NCBI RefSeq assembly: GCF_030273445.1
Contig: NZ_CP120678.1
Location: 256,401 to 320,400 of the forward strand
Origin: Selenobaculum gibii
GTDB lineage: Bacteria; Bacillota; Negativicutes; ICN-92133
Reading direction: 5' to 3'
DNA length: 64,000 nt
A program made the position numbers and the translations under genes. This document shows, one piece after another, positions 39,393 through 48,745 of this stretch (position 1 is its first letter; every line of letters begins with the position of its first letter). The notes below the pieces were generated by a model. The model was not told the origin of the DNA, did not search any database, and saw only the letters and a program-made list of their open reading frames with translations.

Positions 39393-40475
39393 ATGAGTAC
39401 ATATAGTATAAATTTACCGAGTTATACCATTGGTGTAGCTGCATACGAAAAAATACAAACAGTTTGTCCGACTTATGGGAAAAAAGTAGTTGCTATTGGT
39501 GGGAAAACTGCGATAAGTAAGGCAAAAGATTTGATTTGTTCGGCGATAAAGGATTCTGAGCTCAGGGTTTTAGATTTTGTTTGGTATGGCGGTGAAGCTT
39601 CTTATGAAAATATGGAAGCTCTGAAAGTGCTGCAAAGCGTACAAGAGGCGGATATGATTTTTGCAATTGGCGGAGGCAAAGTAATGGATACTTGCAAACT
39701 ACTGGCACGAGCTTTACATAAACCCTTATTTACTTTTCCGACGATTGCAAGTAATTGTGCCTGCCTAACTGCGCTTAGTGTCGTTTATTATCCCGATGGA
39801 ACTTTTCGTGAATTAAATGTATCTGATATTCCTCCGGTACATGTATTTATTCATACACAAATAGCAGTAGAAGCACCCAAGCAGTTTTTATGGGCGGGAA
39901 TGGGCGATACGATTGCGAAATATTACGAATCGAATCTAGCTGCACAAAATGTAGAATTAGAGCATTTTAATGCAGTAGGTATACAGCTTAGCCGACTGTG
40001 TGCCGACCCAATTTTAGAATATGGAATGAAAGCATTAAAAGACAATGAAAATCATGTGCTAAGTAAAGAGTTTGAACAAGTTGTTTTAGCGATTGTGGTA
40101 AGCACAGGATTAGTATCTAACTTCGTTGAGTCGGATTATAACGGACATATTGCACATGCATTTTATTGCACGATTACGATGTTGCCGCAAATTGAAGAGA
40201 AGCATTTACATGGCGAAGTTGTTGCTTATGGCGTTTTATTGCTGTTGATGTGCGATGGTCAAGAAAAAGAATTAGCAAAGGTATTTAGCTTCTGTCGTGA
40301 TCTGGGCTTGCCAACTTGTTTGGCAGATCTTGATGTAACGTTAGCAGAGTTAGACGGTGTATTTGATGAAACGGTAAAAAGCGGTGAGTTAACACGCTCG
40401 CCGTATCTTGTAACAAAGGAAATGCTCTATACGGGTGTTTTAAAATTAGAAGAATATCATGAAAAAAATTGTTAA
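39393..40475 (+). CDS. Iron-containing alcohol dehydrogenase, glycerol dehydrogenase-like
   Basis: A 360-residue group III alcohol dehydrogenase. The dinucleotide motif is IGGGKVMDTCKLLA near residue 92. Metal ligands are the Asp of WAGMGDTIAKYYE near residue 172 and the two His in YNGHIAHAFY and EKHLHGEVVAYG near residues 250-270. Relatives include GldA and the hydroxycarboxylate dehydrogenase HcxA/YbdH; the short CxC and lack of a second domain favour this GldA-like group. Substrate unknown. The gene stands alone after the metY terminator. Confidence 0.85.
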   Translation: MSTYSINLPSYTIGVAAYEKIQTVCPTYGKKVVAIGGKTAISKAKDLICSAIKDSELRVLDFVWYGGEASYENMEALKVLQSVQEADMIFAIGGGKVMDTCKLLARALHKPLFTFPTIASNCACLTALSVVYYPDGTFRELNVSDIPPVHVFIHTQIAVEAPKQFLWAGMGDTIAKYYESNLAAQNVELEHFNAVGIQLSRLCADPILEYGMKALKDNENHVLSKEFEQVVLAIVVSTGLVSNFVESDYNGHIAHAFYCTITMLPQIEEKHLHGEVVAYGVLLLLMCDGQEKELAKVFSFCRDLGLPTCLADLDVTLAELDGVFDETVKSGELTRSPYLVTKEMLYTGVLKLEEYHEKNC

Positions 40476-40599
40476 TAAATCATGACAGCTGAAAACGCGT
40501 ACGGCTATTAGGAAAACAATAGTAGGGTGCGCGGTTTTCGCGTGGTTTTCTAATTTGCTACAATTTTTAGTAGCATTTCTAGACTTGTAAACAATTACA
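40476..40599. other. Intergenic region with imperfect hairpin after the dehydrogenase
   Basis: 124 bases containing nested imperfect inverted repeats built on GAAAAC/GTTTTC (about 40490-40552). They could terminate the dehydrogenase transcript. No ORF seen. Confidence 0.45.
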
Positions 40600-40628
40600 T
40601 TGTGATTTATCAATAGGAATGTTATAAT
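40600..40628 (+). promoter_or_regulatory. Promoter of the candidate RNA / hydrogenase leader
   Basis: TTGTGA (40600-40605), 17-base spacer, TATAAT (40623-40628). Confidence 0.65.
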
Positions 40629-40634
40629 TCGTAC

Positions 40635-40846
40635 AAGGTTTGATAGATTAAATTTATCCGATGGCTAACGGGGGCTAACTCCCGCCTCTTTAGGTGGAGA
40701 CCTCGTAAGCCCCTGGATTACGTGTCTGATTTTAGTGGGAGTTAAAACTCCTAATGAAACAGCATTGTTTATCCCTTAAAACTAGGAAGGGAATTGGTTT
40801 AGATGTTAAAAGGCGTTGCAAAATCATTTGCAGCGCCTTTTGTATT
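40635..40846 (+). ncRNA. Candidate structured RNA or long leader upstream of the hydrogenase genes
   Basis: About 210 bases lie between a good promoter and a 15-bp terminator-like hairpin, with no convincing ORF and a locally GC-richer composition than the flanks. Nested pairing is visible: GGGGCT pairs with AGCCCC and encloses CTCC-CCT/AGG-GGAG. After it come CGTAA/TTACG, GGAGT/ACTCC and TCCCTT/AAGGGA hairpins. GGCTAAC occurs twice in a row. It may be an independent small RNA or a riboswitch whose terminator controls hydCBA 45 bases downstream. It does not match any class I can identify with confidence. Confidence 0.5.
40808..40846 (+). terminator. Terminator-like hairpin of the candidate RNA
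   Basis: A 15-bp stem (40808-40822 with 40827-40841, one G-T pair), ATCA loop, then GTATT. The T tract sits mainly inside the stem end. Confidence 0.75.
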
Positions 40847-40890
40847 AGATAGTTCAAGATGTAACAAAGTGATAGAGAGGGCTTGAAATA

Positions 40891-41388
40891 ATGGATTTTA
40901 AAATGAAGGAGCAAATCCTTACAAAAGAATTAGCAGAACAGATTGATTTGATTTTATTTTCCCATAACAATGATGCTTCACAATTGGTGGGAATTTTGCT
41001 TGATATCCAAGTGATTATTCCGCGTCAGTATATTCCGGAGCAAGTGGCATATTATTTGGCGGAGAAACTCAATACAAAAATTACAAATGTTTATGATGTG
41101 ATTTCTTTTTATGCAGCGCTATCTGATAAACCGCGAGCAAAATACCCGATTCAGATTTGTGATAGTATCGTTTGTAAAATTAATGATAATACGACAATAT
41201 TTACAGTGCTAAAAGAAATTTTAGGTATAGAGATCAATGAAGTAACGTATGATGGTAGATTTACGATAGAAAAGGTTCCCTGCTTTGGTGCTTGTGATGT
41301 TGCTCCTGCGGTTAGAATCAATGGAAAAGTCTATGGGCACTTAACGAGTCGAGAAAAAATTATTGCACTGCTTGATGCATTAGGATAG
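40891..41388 (+). CDS. hydC: NuoE-like [2Fe-2S] subunit of NAD(P)-linked [FeFe] hydrogenase
   Basis: A 165-residue thioredoxin-like ferredoxin with helical N-terminal region and four cluster cysteines in two pairs: CDSIVC (C-x4-C) near residue 90 and CFGAC (C-x3-C) near residue 131. It matches HydC/HndA of trimeric electron-bifurcating hydrogenases. ATG 40891 follows AGAGAGGG. It is the first gene of the hydCBA cluster; 18 bases separate it from the next start. Confidence 0.9.
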   Translation: MDFKMKEQILTKELAEQIDLILFSHNNDASQLVGILLDIQVIIPRQYIPEQVAYYLAEKLNTKITNVYDVISFYAALSDKPRAKYPIQICDSIVCKINDNTTIFTVLKEILGIEINEVTYDGRFTIEKVPCFGACDVAPAVRINGKVYGHLTSREKIIALLDALG

Positions 41389-41406
41389 AAGATAGGAGTG
41401 ACAAAG

Positions 41407-42648
41407 ATGACGAAGACAGTAGCGTTTATGACAAGAAATTTTGGGAAATATGATCCAATGTCGATTGGTGCTTATATGAGGATTGGTGGCTTTCATGCAT
41501 TAAAGAAAGCGGTGAACATGGAAGGGGAAGCGATTGCGGCAATAATTGCGGCGGCTGAGGTAAAAGGGCGCGGTGGCGCAGGCTATGATATGGGGCGCAA
41601 GTGGTCGCAGGCAAAAGCGGTAATTGATGATAATAAAGTTGTCGTGTGCAATGCCGATGAAGGAGAGCCGTGTACGTTTAAGGATCGGACGCTAATTGAG
41701 CATGACCCATTTAATTTAATTGAGGGAATGATTATCGCTGGCTACACGGTAGATGCGGAAAATGGATACATTTATTTAAGGGAAGAATACAGCCATTTGC
41801 GTCCGTTGCTTTTAAATGCGATAAAACAGGCGCGTGTCTATGGCTTTTTAGGAAAGAATATTCTTGGCAAAGGATTTAATTTCGATATTCATTTATATTC
41901 CGGTGCAGGGGCATATGTCTGTGGCGAAGGTACGGCACTCGTGGAATCTATTGAAGGTAAAAGCGGTAGACCGAGAATGAAACCGCCATTTATTAAACAA
42001 TGCGGCTTATATAATTTACCCACGTGTGTAAATAATGTGGAGAGTCTATCTTTAGTTACCGGAATTCTACTTGATGATCAGAACGTTTATCAAAGTTATG
42101 GGACGGAAAAATCAAAAGGGACAAAACTGGTTAGTGTGGGTGGCAATGTAAACTGTCCTGGCGTTTTTGAAATTCCGTTCGGGGTTACGGTACGAGAGCT
42201 TATTTATGATTTGGCTGGGGGAATTCAGGGAAATCGTGCGATTCGGTTGATTCAATTTGGTGGTGCATCAGGGAAAATTGCTTCAACGGATATTTTAGAT
42301 ACACCTTATACGTATGAAGCTCTACAAAAAGCTGGTGTTGGTGTCGGTTCGGGGGCAATCTTGGTGGTAGATGAGCGAACGACCGTTATGGAATTTTTAG
42401 TGGCAACGCAGGAATTCTTTTCTCATGAGAGTTGTGGACAATGCACACCTTGCCGTGAGGGCAATCGTCATATGCGGATTTTACTTGATAAGGTAGCGCA
42501 AGGAACGCATACAGAAAGTGATGTAACCTCCATGAAAAAAATTGCGAAGTTGATGGCGATGTCTTCGATGTGTGGTTTAGGAGAAACGGCGCAAAGTGCA
42601 TTCGTTTCTGCGATTGAAGTATTCCCGGAATGTTTTATAGTAAAATGA
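41407..42648 (+). CDS. hydB: NuoF-like FMN/NAD(P)H-binding hydrogenase subunit
   Basis: A 413-residue flavoprotein subunit. The NAD(H)/FMN region shows GRGGAGYDMGRKW near residue 57, CNADEGEPCTFKDR, YLREEYSHLRPLL, and GAGAYVCGEGTALVESIEG near residue 170. The [4Fe-4S] motif is SCGQCTPCREGN with a further Cys in SSMCGLGE. Unlike longer HydB/HndC proteins it has neither the N-terminal thioredoxin-like domain nor the C-terminal ferredoxin domain, so electrons must reach HydA through fewer clusters. ATG 41407 is favoured over GTG 41398, which abuts the TAGGAG site. Confidence 0.9.
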   Translation: MTKTVAFMTRNFGKYDPMSIGAYMRIGGFHALKKAVNMEGEAIAAIIAAAEVKGRGGAGYDMGRKWSQAKAVIDDNKVVVCNADEGEPCTFKDRTLIEHDPFNLIEGMIIAGYTVDAENGYIYLREEYSHLRPLLLNAIKQARVYGFLGKNILGKGFNFDIHLYSGAGAYVCGEGTALVESIEGKSGRPRMKPPFIKQCGLYNLPTCVNNVESLSLVTGILLDDQNVYQSYGTEKSKGTKLVSVGGNVNCPGVFEIPFGVTVRELIYDLAGGIQGNRAIRLIQFGGASGKIASTDILDTPYTYEALQKAGVGVGSGAILVVDERTTVMEFLVATQEFFSHESCGQCTPCREGNRHMRILLDKVAQGTHTESDVTSMKKIAKLMAMSSMCGLGETAQSAFVSAIEVFPECFIVK

Positions 42649-42661
42649 ATGAGGTGACTTT

Positions 42662-44431
42662 ATGGACAATATGGTGCATATTAAAATAAATAATATTCCT
42701 GTTGAAGTGGAAAAAGGAACGAAAATTCTAGAAGCGGCAAAGAAGATTAATATCAATATTCCCCATCTTTGCTATCATCCGGATCAAACAATCAAAGCGC
42801 ATTGCAGAATTTGTACCGTTGAAGTTGTCGGCGGAAGAAGATTATTTGCGGCATGCTCTACGGACGTATGGGAAGGTATGGAGATTTTAACGGATACAAA
42901 ACTAGTTCGCGATACGCAAGTGGGAATTTTAGAATTGATTTTAGCAAATCATGAGCAAAATTGCTTATCCTGTGCGCGCAATGGTAAATGTGATTTACAA
43001 AAGCTATGCAGTCGATTTAATGTTTTAAAGCCAAATTTGCCAAATGTGGCAAAACATATTCCGATTAATGATAACAATCCGAGTTTGGTGCGTGATTTAT
43101 CAAAATGTGTGAAGTGTGGTCGATGCGTTAAAGCCTGTCAGGAAGTGCAAGGCGTAGCAGCGCTATCGCATGCGGGGCGGTCAGAAGATTATATGATTAC
43201 GACAGCTTATCATAAGCCATTAGAAGAAACGGATTGCATTTTATGTGGGCAATGCAGCGCTGTTTGTCCAGTTGGTGCAATTGTAGAAAGAGATGATACG
43301 CAAAAGGTATTAGATGTATTACAAGATCCCCAAAAGCATGTAATCGTGCAAGTAGCGCCATCGGTGCGTGTTGCTTTGGGAGATGAATTTGGATTGCCAA
43401 AGGGCGAAGTGGTAACGGGGAAAATGGTAACTGCTTTACGGATGCTTGGCTTTAACCGTGTATTTGATACGAATTTTGCAGCAGATGTAACAATTATGGA
43501 AGAAGGAAATGAGCTTTTACAAAGGTTAAAGCAAAATGAAAGCTTACCGATGCTTACTTCATGCAGCTCCGGATGGGTAAATTATATGGAGAAGCATCAT
43601 GGCGATTATCTCGAACATCTTTCCAGTGTAAAATCACCCCAGCAGATTTTTGGTGCGTTATCAAAATCGTATTATCCAGCAGCTACGGGAATAGATGTTA
43701 AAGATATTGTTACGGTATCAATCATGCCATGTACGGCGAAAAAATACGAAGCATCTAGACCGGAAATGCAGCAGAGTGGAGTCAGGGATGTTGATATCGT
43801 TTTAACGACACGTGAATTAACAAAATTAATTAACTATGTGGGGATTGATTTTAATCATTTAGCAGAGGGGGAATTTGATAGCCCTATGGGGATGGGAACT
43901 GGTGCTGGAGCGATTTTTGGTACGAGTGGCGGTGTAATGGAAGCTGCACTTCGTACGGTGTATGAAGTATATACAGGGAAAGAGCTCGTAAATTTGGATT
44001 TTGAAAATGTACGTGGATTTAAAGGGATTAAAGAAGCAATCATTGATTTGGGAGATCGAGAAATTAAAGTCGCAATCGCACATGGCTTAAGAAATGCTGA
44101 GAAGATTATGAAGCAGATTAAAGCGGGAACTTGTGAATATCATTTTGTTGAAGTAATGGCTTGTCCAGGAGGCTGTATTGGAGGTGGTGGACAGCCGATT
44201 AAAAGTACCAACGATGTGAAAATTATGCGCATGGATGCAATTTACTCGATTGATAAGTCAATGAAAATTCGTAAATCACATCAAAACCCAGAAGTGATTC
44301 GTTTATATAAAGAGTATTTAGCACATCCATTGAGCGAAAAAGCACACCGACTTCTTCATACGCGTTACAATAAAATAAAAAAAGAATATGAATTTGCTTA
44401 TTTAAATGATGATCCCGTGTATTCGTTATAA
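42662..44431 (+). CDS. hydA: [FeFe] hydrogenase catalytic subunit
   Basis: A 589-residue enzyme producing or consuming H2. Order of domains: [2Fe-2S] ferredoxin (CYH...CRIC...C, residues 37-65), His-Cys3 [4Fe-4S] (HEQNCLSCARNGKC, about 97-110), two [4Fe-4S] clusters (CVKCGRCVKAC and CILCGQCSAVCP, about 150-205). The H-cluster domain and a small-subunit-like C terminus (HQNPEVIRLYKEYLAHPLSEKAH) follow. H-cluster motifs are L1 TSCSSGW, L2 MPCTAKKYE and L3 MACPGGCIGGGGQP. L1 is unusual because Pro of the common TSC[C/S]PxW form is Ser. It forms a trimer with HydB and HydC, suggesting NAD(P)/ferredoxin-linked (possibly bifurcating) H2 evolution. Maturation genes are not in the window. Confidence 0.94.
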   Translation: MDNMVHIKINNIPVEVEKGTKILEAAKKININIPHLCYHPDQTIKAHCRICTVEVVGGRRLFAACSTDVWEGMEILTDTKLVRDTQVGILELILANHEQNCLSCARNGKCDLQKLCSRFNVLKPNLPNVAKHIPINDNNPSLVRDLSKCVKCGRCVKACQEVQGVAALSHAGRSEDYMITTAYHKPLEETDCILCGQCSAVCPVGAIVERDDTQKVLDVLQDPQKHVIVQVAPSVRVALGDEFGLPKGEVVTGKMVTALRMLGFNRVFDTNFAADVTIMEEGNELLQRLKQNESLPMLTSCSSGWVNYMEKHHGDYLEHLSSVKSPQQIFGALSKSYYPAATGIDVKDIVTVSIMPCTAKKYEASRPEMQQSGVRDVDIVLTTRELTKLINYVGIDFNHLAEGEFDSPMGMGTGAGAIFGTSGGVMEAALRTVYEVYTGKELVNLDFENVRGFKGIKEAIIDLGDREIKVAIAHGLRNAEKIMKQIKAGTCEYHFVEVMACPGGCIGGGGQPIKSTNDVKIMRMDAIYSIDKSMKIRKSHQNPEVIRLYKEYLAHPLSEKAHRLLHTRYNKIKKEYEFAYLNDDPVYSL

Positions 44432-44471
44432 AAAAATCGGTATTGCATATATGCAATACCGATTTTTTTAT
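44428..44471. repeat. 44-bp loop-free perfect palindrome (terminator) containing the hydA stop
   Basis: Two 22-base halves (44428-44449, 44450-44471) are exact reverse complements. The left half includes the TAA of hydA (44429-44431) and the right half ends in seven T residues, so it should terminate the hydCBA transcript. Confidence 0.9.
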
Positions 44472-44488
44472 TTAGAGAAATATTTCCT

Positions 44489-44515
44489 TAAAAAGAATGG
44501 AAAAATAACGATATT
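44489..44515 (+). promoter_or_regulatory. Possible sigma-D (flagellar) type promoter
   Basis: TAAA (44489-44492), 15 bases, ACGATATT (44508-44515), compared with the TAAA-N15-GCCGATAA consensus. It lies 49 bases before a small gene. The -10 match is only partial (CGATA core). Confidence 0.35.
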
Positions 44516-44563
44516 ATAAGTAGGATTTGTTGTAGAAGGATAGATTTGTGTGGAGGGAAAGAA

Positions 44564-45004
44564 ATGAATGAATTTGAGAAAGTTCAATATAAGGCGTATA
44601 GAGAACAATTAGCTAAAGCACAGATGAAAAGTATGCAGGAGACAAAAGAGTTTAAGTCGATGTTAACAAAGTTGAATAATAGTAAAAGGGATGTAACTGA
44701 TACAATTTTTCGTACGAGTCTTACTGTTGATCCCGATGGTACGGAGTTTCTTATTATTAGAGAGGTAACGACAGGGAGAAATGGGAAGTTGGTAGAGTCG
44801 AAAGTAATTAGTAAGCAGAAAGTTGCTGAACCTGTGATGATAAAAGAGGAGAAGGAAGAAATCGTGGTTGAAAAACTAAAAAAACTGCCTAGTAATGGTA
44901 CCAATGAAAGCCTAGTCAATATTATGGCGAAACAGGGATTTAGCTGCTATAAAGTTGCAAAGCGGCGTAGAAAAATTACCACGCTTTCTTTAGAACATTT
45001 CTAA
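44564..45004 (+). CDS. Hypothetical protein with ESKVISKQK motif (paralogue A)
   Basis: A 146-residue hydrophilic protein of unknown function. Residues 45-90 (TDTIFRTSLTVDPDGTEFLI ... GKLVESKVISKQK) match the central part of the protein encoded at 49081-49557, which shares the pattern T-x-T-I-x-R ... G-K-x-x-E-S-K-V-I-S-K-Q-K. The N terminus is helical and charged; the C terminus is basic (KVAKRRRKITTL). There is no signal or membrane segment. ATG 44564 is 6 bases after GGAGGG. A sigma-D-like promoter may precede it. Confidence 0.7.
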   Translation: MNEFEKVQYKAYREQLAKAQMKSMQETKEFKSMLTKLNNSKRDVTDTIFRTSLTVDPDGTEFLIIREVTTGRNGKLVESKVISKQKVAEPVMIKEEKEEIVVEKLKKLPSNGTNESLVNIMAKQGFSCYKVAKRRRKITTLSLEHF

Positions 45005-45017
45005 GCGAGAAGAATAA

Positions 45018-45044
45018 GACTCCCGCTTGGAAAAAGTGGGAGTC
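45018..45044 (+). terminator. Hairpin between convergent genes
   Basis: An 11-bp stem GACTCCCGCTT/AAGTGGGAGTC (one G-T pair) without a T run; weak terminator candidate. Confidence 0.5.
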
Positions 45045-45118
45045 TGTAAAGTCGGGAAACAGAGTAGCTGATTCCCTATAAACATTTATTTTGTTAGTGG
45101 TGTAGATGCATCGTTGCA

Positions 45119-46483
45119 TTACCCAATCATGATTTTACCTTCTGGATATTTAATTTTTGTTTTTTGACTTTTTAATGCTAAGGCTAGAGCAAATGTAACA
45201 GGTCCAATACGACCAATGAGCATCATGATGGTGAGAACATATTTACTAAATGAATCTAACGTTGGTGTAATGCCCATACTGAGACCGCAAGTAGAAAAGG
45301 CGGAAATCACTTCAAAGAAAAGAGGAATACTTTCTGTATTTGCATTATCCATGGTAAGTAGCATAATCGCAAGGCAATTTAAAGCGGCAGAAATAAAAGT
45401 AAAAGTATAGGCTTTTTGGATCATAGCATTGGGAATTTTGCGATAAAACAATACGGTATCTTCGTGTCCGCGAATTTGGCTCCAGATGGAAGCGATTACG
45501 ACTGCAAAGGTCGTTGTTTTAATACCGCCGCCAGTCGAGCTTGGCGATGCGCCGATAAACATAAGAATCATCATAGCAAATATTGAAGCATTCGTTAATT
45601 CACCGATTGGTAAAGTTGCAAATCCAGCTGTACGGAGTGTTACTGATTGAAAGTAACTAGCCAGCAATTTTCCTGTCAATGATAAGCCACCAAGTGTTTC
45701 TGAGTTGTAGTAGTCCATAAGTAAAATGTAAAACATGCCACCAAAAACGAGAAAGGCAGTAGTGGCAAGAACAATTTTTGTATGTAAAGCAAAAAAATTG
45801 AATTTCTTCGTTGCAGTAATGTCGGCAATTACGGCAAAGCCAAGACCGCCAAGAATAATGAGCGAGGTTAGAGTAATATTCACGATAAAATCATCTACAT
45901 ACGGAAATAAATTTCCATTTTTACTGCCGATAATATCAAAGCCTGCATTACAAAAGGCAGAAATTGCGTGCCAATATCCGTAATAAATACCGGTGGCCCC
46001 AAAATCAACATAAAAGCGTATTGCAAGGATTGTACCACCGATGAACTCGATGAGAAGCGTAGATTTTATAATATACTTTACGAGCTTTACGATACCCGCA
46101 AGTGTTAACTGATTTAATGCTTCCTGCATAATAAGACGATTACGTAAATGGACTTTTTTTCGCATGAGAAGTGCCATAAGTGTTGCCATCGTCATAAACC
46201 CTAAAGCACCACATTGGATAAGAAAAATAATGACTAGCTGCCCGAATAGCGAAAAATAATTCCCTGTGTCAACAACGACAAGACCAGTTACGCAAACAGC
46301 AGAGGTTGCTGTAAATAAAGCGTCAACAAATGACATGGATTCTCCACTTTGGCTGGAGAGGGGGAGCATGAGTAAAAAAGCCCCGCTTAATACGAGGGCA
46401 GCGATACCTAATGATAAAATTTGATATGGGGTTAAACGCCATTCGCTAATATTTAAAAAATTACGATTTGAATTTATATTCAC
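45119..46483 (-). CDS. ktrB: TrkH/KtrB-family potassium uptake channel subunit
   Basis: A 454-residue integral membrane protein with the four-fold M1-P-M2 repeat of K+ transporters. The four selectivity-filter regions are SAVCVTGLVVVDTG, SAFCNAGFD, TLRTAGFATL and SAFSTCGLSMG, each with the key glycine. The family imports K+ (with Na+ or H+) and normally pairs with the cytoplasmic regulator KtrA/TrkA, for which no gene lies next to it. It starts ATG 46483 on the minus strand. Confidence 0.92.
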   Translation of the reverse strand: MNINSNRNFLNISEWRLTPYQILSLGIAALVLSGAFLLMLPLSSQSGESMSFVDALFTATSAVCVTGLVVVDTGNYFSLFGQLVIIFLIQCGALGFMTMATLMALLMRKKVHLRNRLIMQEALNQLTLAGIVKLVKYIIKSTLLIEFIGGTILAIRFYVDFGATGIYYGYWHAISAFCNAGFDIIGSKNGNLFPYVDDFIVNITLTSLIILGGLGFAVIADITATKKFNFFALHTKIVLATTAFLVFGGMFYILLMDYYNSETLGGLSLTGKLLASYFQSVTLRTAGFATLPIGELTNASIFAMMILMFIGASPSSTGGGIKTTTFAVVIASIWSQIRGHEDTVLFYRKIPNAMIQKAYTFTFISAALNCLAIMLLTMDNANTESIPLFFEVISAFSTCGLSMGITPTLDSFSKYVLTIMMLIGRIGPVTFALALALKSQKTKIKYPEGKIMIG

Positions 46484-46666
46484 CTTTTATCCTCACTTCT
46501 GCCTTTTAAATATATTGAGTATATCATAAATTTTGGAATGTGAATAGGTGATTTGTAGAGTAAAATATAAGAGAAAAGCTTTAGTGAGATAATATATAAG
46601 ATGTCATAAAAGATTACATTTTACAAGATTTAAATCAGAAGTCTACTTTATAGGGACAAGTATAAG

Positions 46667-46703
46667 AAAACGGTATTGTTGTAGAGCCCAACAATACCGT
46701 TTT
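46667..46703 (-). terminator. Terminator of the chemoreceptor gene
   Basis: A perfect 15-bp stem (46667-46681 with 46689-46703), 7-base loop, and T residues on the minus strand after the stem. Confidence 0.88.
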
Positions 46704-46708
46704 TATTT

Positions 46709-48745
46709 TTAGAACTTAAAATTATGGGCTGTGTCTTGCAACTCTTGCGCGAGGTTTGCAAGACTTTGGCTTGAAGAGGCGATTTGTTCCATGGAAGCAG
46801 ATTGCTCTTCCGTCGCAGCCGAAACAGTTTGTGTTTGTTCGGCTACCTTTTGACTTTCAGTATCTATTGATTGAATAGAAGAAACAATAGCTGTCGTTCC
46901 ATTGGCGATGTCTCCGGCAGTTGCTGACAAATTGGTAATTTGGGTTGCAACCTGTTCTACCAGATTAACAATCTCTATGAAAATGCTTCCAGCATTGCTT
47001 ACAGCAGAAGTACCTATTTTTACTTCCTCTGTGCCAGCGTTCATAGAAACTACAGCATTATTGGTTTCTATTTGAATTTCGCCGATTAAAGCAGCTATCT
47101 GTTCGGCAGCTTTTTGGGATTGTTCAGCAAGTTTTCTTACTTCTTCAGCAACAACTGCAAAACCGCGTCCGTGGTCTCCGGCGCGAGCCGCCTCAATTGC
47201 TGCATTCAATGCAAGAAGATTGGTCTGTGCTGCAATGGCAGATATCGTTTCGATGATTTGGCCAATTTCTTTTGAACGATCGCCAAGTCTACTTACTACG
47301 GATGCCGAGGCTGTTACAGTATCTTGAATTTGTTGCATTTGAATAACCGCTTTATTTACGAATTCATTGCCGTTTTGTGCTTTTGTTACAGCATCTTGTG
47401 CATAATTTTCGGAATTATTTGCCATTATGGAAACAGCGTGAATTTCAGATGTAATATTTTCAATGACTTTGGTGGATTTGTTTATTGATGCTACTTGTGC
47501 ATTTGAAGATGTGGCGACATCCGCAATTGATTGAGCCACTTGGACTGTAACTTGGGCTGATTGATCAGCGCTGGCTGTAAGTTCTTCTGATGCAGCTGCA
47601 ACCTGTTCAACAGTTTTTTGGATTTGATGTAATAAAGTTTTTAGGTCTTCAATCATTTTGTTACATGCATGGGCTAAATCTCCTAATTCATTTTTGCTAT
47701 TAATGTTTAGTTTAGGTAAGCCTAAATTACCTGAGGCTAATTGATTTAATTGTTCTTTAATTTGAATAATTGGATTTGCTAATTTTTCGCTTAGATACAT
47801 TGCGATAATCATTGCAATAATTATACAAATAATTGTAATTAAAATAATATTGCGCGTTAAAGTATTAATTGGTTCATTTACTTCCGATTCAGGAGCAACA
47901 ATTGCTAAAGTCCATTTCTTCCCTCCGGGTAGATCAATTGTTGAAAAAGTTCCAAACTGTAAATCATTATTACCAAAATTAAAAACACCAGATACAAGTT
48001 CGGAGGTTTTAAGAGAATTTGTATAGAGCTGAGTTAATCGAGAATCAATTGGGATTTCATTTTTAATTTTTGCTGGATTGTTCTCTCCGTTTAAATTTAT
48101 TTTTTTTACTAGTTCAGGGTTTTTACTATGAACGATAATCGTTCCCGTTTCATCAAGTAGATAAGCGGAACCTGTTTTTGCAAAATTTATATCATTAACA
48201 AAACTCTGAAGATCGCTTAGCTCAAGGGAACCATAAACCATGCCAGTTATTTTACCATTATTCATTACAGGTACAATCAAAATAGTAGCTGGTTGATTTG
48301 TTGTTGAAGAAATGAGAACTTCTGATATGTATTTTTCTTTTGTTTGCATGATATGTTTAAAATATTCGCGATTTAAAACAGAGGAAATCTCACCGTTTTG
48401 ACGAATGGCGTTACCGTTTAAATCAACATAAGCAACGACTGAAAAATCTTTTGCTCGAATCATACAATCGTTTAGGGCTGATAATATAGTATCTTTATCT
48501 TTTGCATTTTTTAACCGCGCTGTGTCAGCAGCTGACTCTAAATAACCGATTAATTCATTTAAACGGGTATTGACTTTGATGTGAGAATTTTCAGACATTA
48601 ATTTAATTGAGTTATTTTCGCTTTCTTGGAGATATTTGTTTGCATAATAGTAACTGGAAACACCGAGAATTACCATTGCGATGAAAATTAGCAAGCCACC
48701 AATAAACATACATTGAGCGCGAAGACTTCGAAAATTGAATGACAT
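46709..48745 (-). CDS. Methyl-accepting chemotaxis protein
   Basis: A 678-residue transmembrane chemoreceptor. Layout: first helix about residues 12-34, extracellular dCache sensor about 36-290, second helix about 293-315, HAMP about 316-370 and the cytoplasmic signalling coiled coil to the end. The hairpin tip [50 protein letters not shown], near residues 500-550, binds CheA/CheW. The C terminus lacks a CheR-docking pentapeptide. The ligand is unknown. TGAGGGATT precedes ATG 48745. It fits with the flagellar genes 10 kb away. Confidence 0.93.
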   Translation of the reverse strand: MSFNFRSLRAQCMFIGGLLIFIAMVILGVSSYYYANKYLQESENNSIKLMSENSHIKVNTRLNELIGYLESAADTARLKNAKDKDTILSALNDCMIRAKDFSVVAYVDLNGNAIRQNGEISSVLNREYFKHIMQTKEKYISEVLISSTTNQPATILIVPVMNNGKITGMVYGSLELSDLQSFVNDINFAKTGSAYLLDETGTIIVHSKNPELVKKINLNGENNPAKIKNEIPIDSRLTQLYTNSLKTSELVSGVFNFGNNDLQFGTFSTIDLPGGKKWTLAIVAPESEVNEPINTLTRNIILITIICIIIAMIIAMYLSEKLANPIIQIKEQLNQLASGNLGLPKLNINSKNELGDLAHACNKMIEDLKTLLHQIQKTVEQVAAASEELTASADQSAQVTVQVAQSIADVATSSNAQVASINKSTKVIENITSEIHAVSIMANNSENYAQDAVTKAQNGNEFVNKAVIQMQQIQDTVTASASVVSRLGDRSKEIGQIIETISAIAAQTNLLALNAAIEAARAGDHGRGFAVVAEEVRKLAEQSQKAAEQIAALIGEIQIETNNAVVSMNAGTEEVKIGTSAVSNAGSIFIEIVNLVEQVATQITNLSATAGDIANGTTAIVSSIQSIDTESQKVAEQTQTVSAATEEQSASMEQIASSSQSLANLAQELQDTAHNFKF

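Noticed and set aside
40650..40720. c-di-AMP (ydaO) or fluoride riboswitch
   Set aside because: Short stretches such as GCTAACTCC, CTCGTAAGC and GATGGC resemble parts of these classes, but the rest of their conserved cores is absent or in the wrong order.
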